Shown in pieces: positions 1 to 8,193 of a DNA stretch of 21,082 bases. Within the stretch, counting starts at the first letter, position 1; each line of letters starts with the position of its first letter. Below the pieces are notes generated by a model. The model ran no database searches and was not told where the DNA came from. It saw nothing but the letters and a program-made list of their open reading frames with translations. The DNA lies in contig JAFDJC010000168.1 in assembly GCA_019307665.1 (NCBI GenBank), forward strand, positions 1-21,082, in the 5' to 3' direction. Source of the DNA: Deltaproteobacteria bacterium. Lineage in GTDB: Bacteria; Desulfobacterota; Desulfobacteria; Desulfobacterales; SURF-7. Made by a program: the position numbers and the translations under genes.

Positions 1-32
1 TAAATTTTGAGAACAGCTTCTTGCCCTTCGGG

Positions 33-54
33 CACCGGCAACGAGTTGCCGGTG
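33..54. repeat. Perfect 9-bp inverted repeat (hairpin)
   Basis: CACCGGCAA (33-41) and TTGCCGGTG (46-54) are perfect reverse complements around a CGAG tetraloop. A second small hairpin, GCCC-TTC-GGGC (23-33), abuts it on the left. On either strand it could form a stable RNA stem, but no poly-T tail follows, so a terminator role is not supported. Function unknown. Confidence 0.55.
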
Positions 55-169
55 TTACCCAATGCATAAATCCCTTTCATGGAAACGGAACGTTATTATG
101 ACAACCACTATAGAAATAAAGATAAAGAAGGTGTCCCATGAATGACATGACGAGGGATATGATATCTGG

Positions 170-190
170 ATGCCGGATCAAGTCCGGTAT
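170..190. repeat. Intergenic palindromic repeat-like element
   Basis: ATGCCGGA (170-177) pairs with TCCGGTAT (183-190) around TCAAG, with one G-U type mismatch. The core CCGGATCAAGTCCGG resembles short dispersed palindromes known between genes in many proteobacterial and Desulfobacterota genomes. Only one copy is in this window, so its repeat status is inferred from general knowledge. Confidence 0.4.
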
Positions 191-305
191 GGCGAGAGAG
201 CTTCAGACTCGCAGGCTCTTAATCATAATCTTGGCAATGTGTGCGTGACTTATAAAAGACAGATTGAGATTACGATTATGATTATGAATAAGATTATTTA
301 ACACT

Positions 306-2987
306 CTATACCGAACAGAGCCGGATGCCGAAATTTTTCATCTGGTAAATAAAAAGCCCGTCAACTTTCAGGAAGCCGTCTGCATACAGGGCAGGGAAGG
401 GGGTTTCTTCTACTTTTGTAATGACGGCATCGACTTCAACCTTTTTATTAGCTGGAACTATTTGACCGCGATAGATCCAGTTATGCTCTTTTCCGGTTAC
501 GGGTTCAAATGTATGTGAGTCGGCAAGATGTTTCCATCGATCGGCTGCGACAAATTTCATGAGCTGCAGAAACGACTCGATGCCGAGGGAGCCAGGGCAT
601 ACCGGATCCTGATAAAAATGCGCTTTGAAAAACCATTCATCAGGGTTGACGTGTTTGATTCCTTGGATAAAACCCAAACCTTCCGGCCCTCCGTCCGGCA
701 CGTAAATAGATATTTCATCTATCATTCTGAGTGCTTTTGCAGGCATGGCGGCTTTTTGTCCGGGTGTGATATTTGAATCATCGGGTGTTAACGGCGCATC
801 ATCCGGAAAAACATATGACTTTCCTTTTTCAATTTCTTCTTGTGTCGGCTTATAGGCTGTCGCTGCTGCATTTGTAATGCCTACCTGGTTTTCCAGGGTC
901 TCCTTGGTAAAAAAACCAAAGCTGGTATCACCTTTGTAAACAGTTTCTCCATTCTGCAGAACTTCCATGTCAAACTCTTCAATAATAAGCCCGCCGGCCT
1001 CGGACACTTTTGTCATTCTTGCCCGCATGGTAAGAAGACCTGTATCCGGCTTAAGGTCCTTGTAAAGGACGGCGTTCCCTCCGAGGTTCCGGAACTTCAA
1101 ATCTTTGTCGCTTTTAAGGGCAGACCCGACGTAGGCGGCAAGCCATCCGCACGGCTGGAGCGCTATTTCAAGGAGTATGCAAAATGCCATGGACGGAATT
1201 CGGTTTGCTCTGAAATACCATACGTCAGGAGGAATATGGTATTCGGCCTCAATCCAACCTCCGGGTTTTAAAACCCAGGGTTCAGGCTCAGTGAGCGTTA
1301 CACGGTCCATGAAAAAATAGGGCGGTCCGGGCAGCCTTGCAATTTTTCTGTCTTCATCAAATACTTTGTATGGTTCACCAAATGCTTCAGAAGGGTTGCC
1401 TATTGAGAATGCAAGAAGCTGCTCTTTTGTATATAATGTTTTTCTTTTCGTTTTCTTTTTTCGGGGTTGACTTTCAGGTAACCCTGATGATCCGGACGAT
1501 CCGAACAATCCGGATGATCTCGTTTCCCAGAAGGATTCGATTTCATCACGAGTGACGCCGGTCATCTTCATTGACATGTTTTGGAACATAACGATTCGTT
1601 CGCCGTCTGCATACATCAGCGCGTCGGCAATAACATACGGCTCAGGATTGTATCCGATTTCACGAATTTCGACTTCATAAATAACACTTTTGGTTTCCGC
1701 TGTTACCGGCCCCCTGCATTTCAGCACAGCGCCTGTTTCGGGAATAGGTTCGTAACAGACACCTTCTTTTTCGGTTACCCAGCCGATGCGTAGAAGAAGA
1801 ACTCTTAAGGTATGTGCACAGCATTCATACATGAGTGTTCCGGGCATTACCATGTCGTCCACAAAATGGCAGGTGAGGAACCAGTCATCAGGATGAATAT
1901 CGGCTTCGGCCCTTATGTTGCCAAGTCCGAACCGTCCTCCGTTGGGATCAAGTTTAATGACACGGTCGACCAGCTTCATTCTGCCGCTGGGGAGACGTAT
2001 GGACTCAGCCATGGCAATGCCGTTAAAAGGATCGCCAAAACATGATCCAATGTCTCCTGATCTCAGGGCATTAATCATCTTATCGTCATATGTTTCAATA
2101 TTCATCGGTACCAGCTGCTTCCAGTCCGCTGGTTTGATTCCATCCGTCTTTTGGGTCTCTTCTTCCGTCAGTACAATTCCCCCGGATTTTTTAACCTCTT
2201 CAGCAGTAAAGAAACCTGCGCATCCGTTATGCATGCTGATAACATGTCTGCCTTCTATAAAGCCGTTAAAGCTGAAAAAGAAAAGATACGTGTCACCCTG
2301 TTTGATAAATTTTTCTATCTCAATTTCATATCTTATTATATCGCCGGGTTTTGGAAGGCTGCTGTGAAATGTCGCAACCGCATCGAGCAGCCGGTAAGTC
2401 CTTTCCCCTTTTACTGCAAGATCAATTCCGAGATACGAACATAAGAAAAGATCGGCTTGTCCGGCTTCTATGGATATGCAAACCGGCATACGGCCGCCGT
2501 CTAAATACCATGCGCCAGGAAATACATCATGTTCTGTAACCACTCGCCCGGGGCCTAGTGAGCCTTTCTCGCCTTCCACTGAAATGATGCGATCCACCAA
2601 CATAAGCGGCTCATCAGGAAGGCGCACTCTGACTTTGTAGCTGTCCACAGCAGTGAAGTTGGGACCGAGCACTTTTTCGATTGAGCCGATGGCAAATTCC
2701 ATGCACATTTCCCGGGAGAATGCAGGTCTGACCGGTTCAGACGGAATGCTATCGCCGTTATCGATCAAGCTCTCGAGTATCCGGGCCTGAACATCAATGG
2801 CCTGGGAAAAGGTATCACTCAGGGTTTGTGAAAATTCGAGAAACATGTTATGCGCTTCTGCCGTTGCACCCATGCTCTCCGAAACAGGGTTCACCAGTTC
2901 GGAATACGGGTGTTTGATTGGAGCACCTGAATGTTCAGTGAGAGGCTGAGCGTTGAAAATAGGTGCCGGTTTTTCAGCCTCAGCCAT
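306..2987 (-). CDS. pfaC: PfaC-type double FabA-like dehydratase (four hot-dog domains, DH-DH)
   Basis: This 893-residue protein carries the dehydratase/isomerase end of the synthase. Four hot-dog repeats are visible at about 95-265, 320-480, 525-710 and 750-890, forming two FabA-like double-hot-dog units. The second half of each unit has the catalytic His signature: H374 in HFVDDMVMPG and H790 in HFYQDPVCPG. In the family these domains dehydrate beta-hydroxyacyl-ACP and set double bonds. The first 90 residues are a linker (ESMGATAEAHNMFLEF region) like those inside long Pfa polypeptides. A Ser/Gly-rich 9-bp minisatellite (491-504) followed by a Lys/Arg run separates the two units. The ATG at 2987 has no clear Shine-Dalgarno, only an A-rich stretch, and overlaps the preceding KS-CLF-AT gene by 97 bp in another frame. 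It may therefore be the detached C-terminal half of a single PfaC. Confidence 0.88.
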   Translation of the reverse strand: MAEAEKPAPIFNAQPLTEHSGAPIKHPYSELVNPVSESMGATAEAHNMFLEFSQTLSDTFSQAIDVQARILESLIDNGDSIPSEPVRPAFSREMCMEFAIGSIEKVLGPNFTAVDSYKVRVRLPDEPLMLVDRIISVEGEKGSLGPGRVVTEHDVFPGAWYLDGGRMPVCISIEAGQADLFLCSYLGIDLAVKGERTYRLLDAVATFHSSLPKPGDIIRYEIEIEKFIKQGDTYLFFFSFNGFIEGRHVISMHNGCAGFFTAEEVKKSGGIVLTEEETQKTDGIKPADWKQLVPMNIETYDDKMINALRSGDIGSCFGDPFNGIAMAESIRLPSGRMKLVDRVIKLDPNGGRFGLGNIRAEADIHPDDWFLTCHFVDDMVMPGTLMYECCAHTLRVLLLRIGWVTEKEGVCYEPIPETGAVLKCRGPVTAETKSVIYEVEIREIGYNPEPYVIADALMYADGERIVMFQNMSMKMTGVTRDEIESFWETRSSGLFGSSGSSGLPESQPRKKKTKRKTLYTKEQLLAFSIGNPSEAFGEPYKVFDEDRKIARLPGPPYFFMDRVTLTEPEPWVLKPGGWIEAEYHIPPDVWYFRANRIPSMAFCILLEIALQPCGWLAAYVGSALKSDKDLKFRNLGGNAVLYKDLKPDTGLLTMRARMTKVSEAGGLIIEEFDMEVLQNGETVYKGDTSFGFFTKETLENQVGITNAAATAYKPTQEEIEKGKSYVFPDDAPLTPDDSNITPGQKAAMPAKALRMIDEISIYVPDGGPEGLGFIQGIKHVNPDEWFFKAHFYQDPVCPGSLGIESFLQLMKFVAADRWKHLADSHTFEPVTGKEHNWIYRGQIVPANKKVEVDAVITKVEETPFPALYADGFLKVDGLFIYQMKNFGIRLCSV
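1483..1518. repeat. 9-bp minisatellite in the DH-DH linker
   Basis: Four imperfect 9-bp units: CCTGATGAT (1483-1491), CCGGACGAT (1492-1500), CCGAACAAT (1501-1509) and CCGGATGAT (1510-1518). On the minus strand they encode the tripeptides SSG, LFG, SSG and SSG in the linker between the two dehydratase units. A repeat of the same length and similar sequence lies at 9566-9601. Confidence 0.75.
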
Positions 2988-5900
2988 TTTTCTTTTTTCA
3001 GGCGGAAGCGCCGGCTCAGGGGAATATGGATTTTTTCAGGATATGCCTGATCACCATAAAAACGGTCCAGGTCTACCGGAAGACGTTCGGCGGCCAGGGA
3101 GCCGGTAAACTTTAAAAAAGTAAGATAGTCGTTTTCTCCCCTGGCACATGCTGAAAGCGCAATATGAGGCCTGCCCTCTAAAATGGCGCTGACCATACGC
3201 GTGCATGAGGAATGGGGGCCCATTTCAATGAAGATGCGAACACCGTCTTTATAGGCCTGGTTTATGGTTGCCGGAAAGTTGAAGCCAAAGAGGGCCTGAT
3301 TAAGAATTGAGGTTGCTGCGCTGTCGGCTGTCAGCGGATCATGGTATTTTTCAGACACACAGCTGTAGTATCTAATGCCTTGAGGTTGAATGGTGGGAAA
3401 CACATGAAGCGCCTTGTATGCTTCTTTTGTCGGCACCGCTGCATTGCAGTGAACCGTAACAACCCCTTCAAGAAAAAATGCTTCACACCCAAGTCGGCCG
3501 ATGGCAGCGGTAACTTGATCCCGCAGGCCGCCGATGACACATTCGTCAGGTGTGTTGACGATTAATAGTGATGCTGCTGGAAATTTTTTTACTACTTTTT
3601 TAACTTCGTCTGCCGGTCGGTTGACAGCGGCAACACACCAGTCAACCTTTTTTTCGGGCGGTATTCTCCAGACGCGCCTTGCTGCGTTGCAGGGGCCTGC
3701 AAGCTCCGTGGTGAAAAGATTTGAGCCTTCCATTCTTTTAAGCATTTCTCCGCGCTCCGGCCATGCACCTGTCGCAAAGAAGCCTGCGGATTCACCAAGG
3801 CTGTAGCCGATTACCGCATCAGGCTTGATCGAGAAAGCCCGGACAATATTTGCGGTAACACCGCCGTGTGCCACCTGGCCGAATATCATATTCAAAGGAT
3901 CTTCAACTATTTCAGCATGAGCCTCTTTTTCCCAGCCCTCCTGCCAGTCGACTCGCCATGGGTAGTAGCAGTAAGGAATAAGCTGGGTCTTAAGTTCATC
4001 AGTCTCAGCATCCATTTGCCTGAGAATCTCGGGCCAGTTTACACCGGCTTCACGGCCCATGCCCACATAATGATTCCCGGATCCCGGGAAGACGAATGCG
4101 ATATCCCCCTCGCTGCCCATGGGATGAGGAGAATACCTTATGCCGTCAGGGCCGTTTATTTGCCTTGGTGTATCGGTGGTTACGGCATTTTTTGCTTCAC
4201 GGATCCATTTTCCAAGGTTCACGCTGTTTTGAGCAACAAGGGAGACAGCATATTTTTTTTTCTGATCTGGGGTATTATCACGATACCATCTCCTTGCAGT
4301 CTCTTCCATACAGGCATGTTGATCTGCATTCTTCCTGATATACTGATACAGTGCCTCGAGGTTTTCAATAAGCTCTTCCCTGGTGTTTGCTTCAATTAAA
4401 AAAAGCCCGGAGGGTTTCAGACCCAAGGGCCGCCGCCTCTCTTTATCGATTTTTGCCAGCAGCTTTTTATCTTTTATTTGTGCCAGGTGGTCAAAACTTT
4501 CAACCAGCACATGGGCACAGTTGCCATCGGTGGTCATTGAACAGACGCATGCCCGTCTGGAACCTTCTTTACGGTTTCTTAGCCAGTATTGTGTGAAACC
4601 GGGAATATGGAATGTTTTTTGATTCAAGGCTTCCGATCCGGGCCTCTCAAAGTTTGGAAGGAGAGGAATGATTTCCTGGTACAGGCAAAGACTTGTTTTT
4701 AAAAAAGATGCCAGACCTGACACTGCCCCTGTATGGCCGATTGAGGCTTTGACGGACCCAAGGGCTATGGATTCGCTTTTTTTATTTTCTCCAAGAGCTT
4801 GCCCAAAGAAAGATGATAGAACTTTTGCTTCCATGTTATCTTCTCCCATGTCGCCGCTGCCGTGCGCTTCGACATAGCTTACAGAAGAAGGATCAACACC
4901 TGCATCTTTAAAGCATCTTTCCAGAGAAAGTGAATAAGCATCTTCGGAAGGAAAAATATTGTCGATCCCACCGCCTGATGCGCCCCCTATTCCTTTAATG
5001 ACCGAATAAATACGGTCGCCGTCTTTGATTGCAAGGTCAAGTCTTTTGAGAACAATCGCTGCAGATCCTTCACCGGGTACAGTGCCGTCGGCCCTGCTGT
5101 CAAAAGGGCGGCACAGTGCTTCCCGGCTGTATGGCCTGATAAGATGTGTGGAAATAATATTTCGCACTTCGCCGGGCAGGTCAACGGCGCCGACAAGAAA
5201 AGTGTCTGTTTCTTGCTGCTGGATTGATCTTACCCCTATTTCAAGTGCCTTGATGCCTGAAGCAGCCTCACATGAAACAACAAAGCTGGGCCCTCCGAAC
5301 TTGAACTCTTTCGCAATCCTGCTTGCAATAATTCCACCAAGAGACCCCACGGTCCGGGCTGAAGTGAGTGGAGGGCCGGAGGCATCTTTGAGAGATTTCA
5401 GCCAGAGCTTAGTCTCTTTTTCGTTAAGATCGGGAGCAAACGCGTGTCTCCATTTTTGTACCTGGTTGATCATATTCCATCGAAGGTGAAAATTTGTCGC
5501 TTCAAGATCGAATTCTATTCCGATTATGACCCCCGTATCAGGTCGGTTTTTCCTGTGCGGCATGCCGGCATCAGCAAGGGCATTTGCTGTAGTCTTTAAC
5601 ATTAGAAGATGCTGGGGCAGCATATCGGGGATTTCACTGGGTGGTATGTGAAACTCTCCGATCAAAACCGATATTTCATCCATGAAAGCGCCAAACGGAA
5701 TATCCGAGCCAATATGCATTTTTGCAATATGATCGGTTCCGCGCCATCTGTTTTCAGGCCTTTTCCTGACCGCCGAATCACCTTTAAAAATCATTTCCTG
5801 GAACGCCTGGAGAGAGTCGATCAAGCCGAACGCAGCGTCCATACCAATAACAGCTACCGGTATTTCTGTCTCGCTGTTACTTTCTTCCATTTGAATATGG

Positions 5901-7315
5901 CCTGACACATCAGTGGACAGTGTCACCTCATGTGCAATGTTTTTAACGGGTTCGGCAGTCCATTCTTCGAGCAAAACATGCGCATTGATGCCGCCGAATC
6001 CAAATGCGCTCACAGCTGCACGCCGGGGAATATCGTCTCGTGGAACCCACTCTGCAGCCTGGGTTTGAACTCTGAATGGACTGCTGAAAAGTGGGCTGTT
6101 ATCCGCGGGCGACGAGAAATTTAGAGACGGCGGCAGAACTTTATTTTTCAACGATAGAAGCGTTTTGATCATGCCTGCGGCACCGGCCGCAGTTAAAAGA
6201 TGGCCTGTCATGGATTTGATCGAACCGATTGCGCACTGACGTTCAGACCAGCCTGTCTCGCCCCATAAGGATCGTATACTTGAAAGTTCTATCATGTCTC
6301 CCACCGGAGTACCTGCACCGTGGCATTCGATCAGGTCAATATCAAGGGGAGACCACCCGCATGACCTGTATGCACTTTCCATCGCTCTGACCTGGCCCTC
6401 GCTGTCAGGGGCAAGGAGGTTTCCGCCGATATCGTTAGACAGGCCTATGCCGTGAATAAGCCCTGCGATCTTGTTCTTGTCGCGAAGGGCATCATCAAGC
6501 CTTTTTAAAACGACAAAACCGGTGCCTTCTCCAACAACAAGCCCGTCTGCCTTCCTGTCAAAAGGTGCACATCTCCCTGATGGTGAAAGTGCCTGGAGCT
6601 GTGTAAATCCTACCTGTGTGTAAAGAGATTCCGGTCTCGAGACACCTCCGGCCAGCATTACATCCGAACGGCCCGAGTGAAGTTCATCACATGCCAGTTT
6701 GATGGCGTATAAAGACGAGGAGCAGGCAGCGTCGAGTGTAAGGCTCCCCCCCCCTAATCCCAGACCTTTTGCAAGAATAGCGCCTGGAAGGCTAGTTACT
6801 CTTGAAGCAAGACATTGAAAGCGGGTAAGAGGTTTAACACTTTCCAGGATGTGGTTATTCCAAAATTGGGTTGACAGTTCTTCTTCAAAAGAGCGGCCCA
6901 GTATTTCTCTGGCAATGGTTGAAGAGGCATCCGTAGGCAATGCAATGGCTGCAAGAACAACACCTGTCCTTTTTTTGTCAATGGTTGATATTTTACATTC
7001 CAGAAAAGCATCTCTGCCGGCTGAAAGTGTCAGGCGGTATAACGGATCCAGGCTGTTGATGAGATCGGGATCTATATCAATTCCGTCTGCGTCCGGAGTG
7101 AAATCTTCTATAAGGCCGGCACGTTTTGAACAGGCAAAGTCTGTTTTGTATTCAGGCTGATAGATCGATTCAGGGTTGACAATCCACCGGTGATCGGGAA
7201 TTGCTTTTATTGCTTCGACCCGGCTAATAATATTTTGCCAGAATGTATCGATGTCAGGTGCGCCCGGAAATATACCGGACATTCCCACTACTGCTATTGG
7301 AGGTCTGTTTTTCAT
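2891..7315 (-). CDS. pfaC: PfaC/PfaB-type KS - chain-length factor - acyltransferase
   Basis: This 1474-residue condensing protein has three domains. The KS (about 1-455) keeps the triad C198 (DAACSSS), H332 (CHGAGTP) and H372 (TGHLLTAAG). A KS-like chain-length factor (about 485-940) has the nucleophile position replaced by Ala684 (SCEAASG), although both His regions (HGSGD, GHTGA) persist. An acyltransferase (about 1070-1420) has FVFPGSG and the nucleophile S1172 in GYSLGES. In the classic Pfa system the AT is a separate PfaB or sits elsewhere; here it is fused after the CLF. The start lies 5 nt after the DH stop, with a weak ribosome site. The last ~32 residues (from about K1443) look like an out-of-frame reading of the DH-DH linker, so the original protein probably continued into the DH-DH frame (~2,335 aa). 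Confidence 0.9.
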   Translation of the reverse strand: MKNRPPIAVVGMSGIFPGAPDIDTFWQNIISRVEAIKAIPDHRWIVNPESIYQPEYKTDFACSKRAGLIEDFTPDADGIDIDPDLINSLDPLYRLTLSAGRDAFLECKISTIDKKRTGVVLAAIALPTDASSTIAREILGRSFEEELSTQFWNNHILESVKPLTRFQCLASRVTSLPGAILAKGLGLGGGSLTLDAACSSSLYAIKLACDELHSGRSDVMLAGGVSRPESLYTQVGFTQLQALSPSGRCAPFDRKADGLVVGEGTGFVVLKRLDDALRDKNKIAGLIHGIGLSNDIGGNLLAPDSEGQVRAMESAYRSCGWSPLDIDLIECHGAGTPVGDMIELSSIRSLWGETGWSERQCAIGSIKSMTGHLLTAAGAAGMIKTLLSLKNKVLPPSLNFSSPADNSPLFSSPFRVQTQAAEWVPRDDIPRRAAVSAFGFGGINAHVLLEEWTAEPVKNIAHEVTLSTDVSGHIQMEESNSETEIPVAVIGMDAAFGLIDSLQAFQEMIFKGDSAVRKRPENRWRGTDHIAKMHIGSDIPFGAFMDEISVLIGEFHIPPSEIPDMLPQHLLMLKTTANALADAGMPHRKNRPDTGVIIGIEFDLEATNFHLRWNMINQVQKWRHAFAPDLNEKETKLWLKSLKDASGPPLTSARTVGSLGGIIASRIAKEFKFGGPSFVVSCEAASGIKALEIGVRSIQQQETDTFLVGAVDLPGEVRNIISTHLIRPYSREALCRPFDSRADGTVPGEGSAAIVLKRLDLAIKDGDRIYSVIKGIGGASGGGIDNIFPSEDAYSLSLERCFKDAGVDPSSVSYVEAHGSGDMGEDNMEAKVLSSFFGQALGENKKSESIALGSVKASIGHTGAVSGLASFLKTSLCLYQEIIPLLPNFERPGSEALNQKTFHIPGFTQYWLRNRKEGSRRACVCSMTTDGNCAHVLVESFDHLAQIKDKKLLAKIDKERRRPLGLKPSGLFLIEANTREELIENLEALYQYIRKNADQHACMEETARRWYRDNTPDQKKKYAVSLVAQNSVNLGKWIREAKNAVTTDTPRQINGPDGIRYSPHPMGSEGDIAFVFPGSGNHYVGMGREAGVNWPEILRQMDAETDELKTQLIPYCYYPWRVDWQEGWEKEAHAEIVEDPLNMIFGQVAHGGVTANIVRAFSIKPDAVIGYSLGESAGFFATGAWPERGEMLKRMEGSNLFTTELAGPCNAARRVWRIPPEKKVDWCVAAVNRPADEVKKVVKKFPAASLLIVNTPDECVIGGLRDQVTAAIGRLGCEAFFLEGVVTVHCNAAVPTKEAYKALHVFPTIQPQGIRYYSCVSEKYHDPLTADSAATSILNQALFGFNFPATINQAYKDGVRIFIEMGPHSSCTRMVSAILEGRPHIALSACARGENDYLTFLKFTGSLAAERLPVDLDRFYGDQAYPEKIHIPLSRRFRLKKEKWLRLKNRHLFSTLSLSLNIQVLQSNTRIPNW

Positions 7316-7320
7316 CAGGT

Positions 7321-8064
7321 TCAGGGTTTAAACGCTTTCATCAACGACTTGTCCATTACCGATTCGTATCCTGTAATTATTGCAATCACACCATTGTTTG
7401 AGTCAAGAAAAGTAAAATCACCTTTCATTTTATGTTCGGTAACTTCCCGGATCTCCAGAACAGCAGTTGTCTCTTTTTCCGGGAAACTTCTGCGATACTG
7501 CCGATATTCGGCAAAGTAAACAGGCAGCGATACAAGACCGGCGTTTTCATAACACCATAGTATTGCCATCTGGAAGGCGGAATCGATGACCAGTGGATCT
7601 GCCATCCATTTATTCGATTCCGGTTTTTTTAACCATTTTTCAGGTTTTGGTGCGGACAGGACCCGGGCTATCATTCCCTGGGACGACGAACCTGTTACCT
7701 CTTTTATGCCGTGCAGCATCTTTCCGTGAAAAAGAATTTTTTCATAAGCTTCGTCCACGGTCAGCATGGAACGTTCTTTCTCTATGTGCTCAGGAAAGTC
7801 ATAAACAGGTGGGGCCGCGTAATTGTCCGTCAGAAGGACCATTGCCTTTGAATGAACCAGCCCGTTATTTTCAGGGTTGTTGTTTCTCAATTCAAGGGGA
7901 ATCCTGATGATGTTTTTTTCTTTTACAGTTTCCCCTGATATTATTTTAATCGGAATTTCTTTGTCATCCAATTTGATGCCGGACAGGAGTCGCATGTCAT
8001 CAATGCCATGAAAAATGTGTCCGGGTTTATACTCTATTGCACTGTGCGCGAACCATTCAAGCAT
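7321..8064 (-). CDS. pfaA: PfaA C-terminal PKS-type dehydratase domain, 5' end missing or detached by a stop
   Basis: A polyketide-synthase-type dehydratase double hot-dog domain. From the first ATG it is 247 aa with the second catalytic motif (D161-S-A-F-Q165 in DPLVIDSAFQ). The first motif, HxxxGxxxxP, is present as HQLNNKPVVP (Gly replaced by Asn) but lies upstream of that ATG at 8074-8103. The same frame stays open back to the TAA at 8191-8193 with no ATG, GTG or TTG. Translation from 8064 would therefore lose the catalytic His. The stretch is in the same frame as the KR gene that ends at 8191, as expected for the KR-DH order of PfaA. I infer that this is the end of PfaA split by a nonsense codon. 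Alternatives are a non-standard start (ATT, ATA or CTG) or readthrough. Confidence 0.75.
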   Translation of the reverse strand: MLEWFAHSAIEYKPGHIFHGIDDMRLLSGIKLDDKEIPIKIISGETVKEKNIIRIPLELRNNNPENNGLVHSKAMVLLTDNYAAPPVYDFPEHIEKERSMLTVDEAYEKILFHGKMLHGIKEVTGSSSQGMIARVLSAPKPEKWLKKPESNKWMADPLVIDSAFQMAILWCYENAGLVSLPVYFAEYRQYRRSFPEKETTAVLEIREVTEHKMKGDFTFLDSNNGVIAIITGYESVMDKSLMKAFKP

Positions 8065-8190
8065 CAGTGCAAATGGTACAACCGGCTTGTTGTTCAGCTG
8101 GTGTGATGCGAGTATCGGATATTCGTCGGTGCTGATCTGTTTTTCCAGACAAATGCAATCTGATATGTTATTTGGCGTTTTTTCATTTTC

Positions 8191-8193
8191 TTA
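8191..8193 (-). other. In-frame TAA between KR and DH parts of PfaA
   Basis: On the minus strand the codon after ...MIATK is TAA, and the same frame then stays open for 289 more codons through the dehydratase domain. No standard start codon occurs before the DH catalytic His motif. The next bases after TAA are GAA. TAA is not a recoding codon for selenocysteine or pyrrolysine, so recoding is unlikely. Confidence 0.8.

Larger units (their letters stand above)
1..305. other. Intergenic region downstream of the pfa operon, no convincing gene
   Basis: I see no protein gene here. The stretch holds short inverted repeats: a GCCC-TTC-GGGC hairpin at 23-33, a 9-bp stem at 33-54, a CCGGA/TCCGG hairpin at 170-190, and AATCATAATC (221-230) facing GATTATGATT (274-283). 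None is followed by a clear T-run on the minus strand, so no convincing intrinsic terminator for the leftward operon ending at 306 can be named. A 36-codon ATG ORF at 138-248 runs through one of the palindromes and resembles no family I know. Confidence 0.6.

Noticed and set aside
138..248. 36-codon ATG ORF with an AAGGTG-like site upstream of it
   Set aside because: It runs through the CCGGA/TCCGG palindrome and simple AT repeats, matches no family I recognise, and is short enough to be chance.
221..283. AATCATAATC / GATTATGATT inverted repeat as terminator of the pfa operon
   Set aside because: The stem is AT-only with a 43-nt loop and no T-run follows on the minus strand.
2985..3000. Classic -1 programmed frameshift heptamer at the AT/DH overlap
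   Set aside because: The A tract is present, but its phase (CTG AAA AAA GAA AAA TGG) does not fit X-XXY-YYZ, so an indel or plain overlap is more likely.
8082..8190. Short minus-strand ATG frame beginning just after the KR stop (MKKRQITYQ...)
   Set aside because: It is out of frame with the DH, ends quickly, and the in-frame DH His motif explains the sequence better.
8191..8193. Stop-codon recoding (selenocysteine or pyrrolysine) at the KR/DH junction
   Set aside because: The codon is TAA, not TGA or TAG, and the position is an interdomain linker, not an active site.
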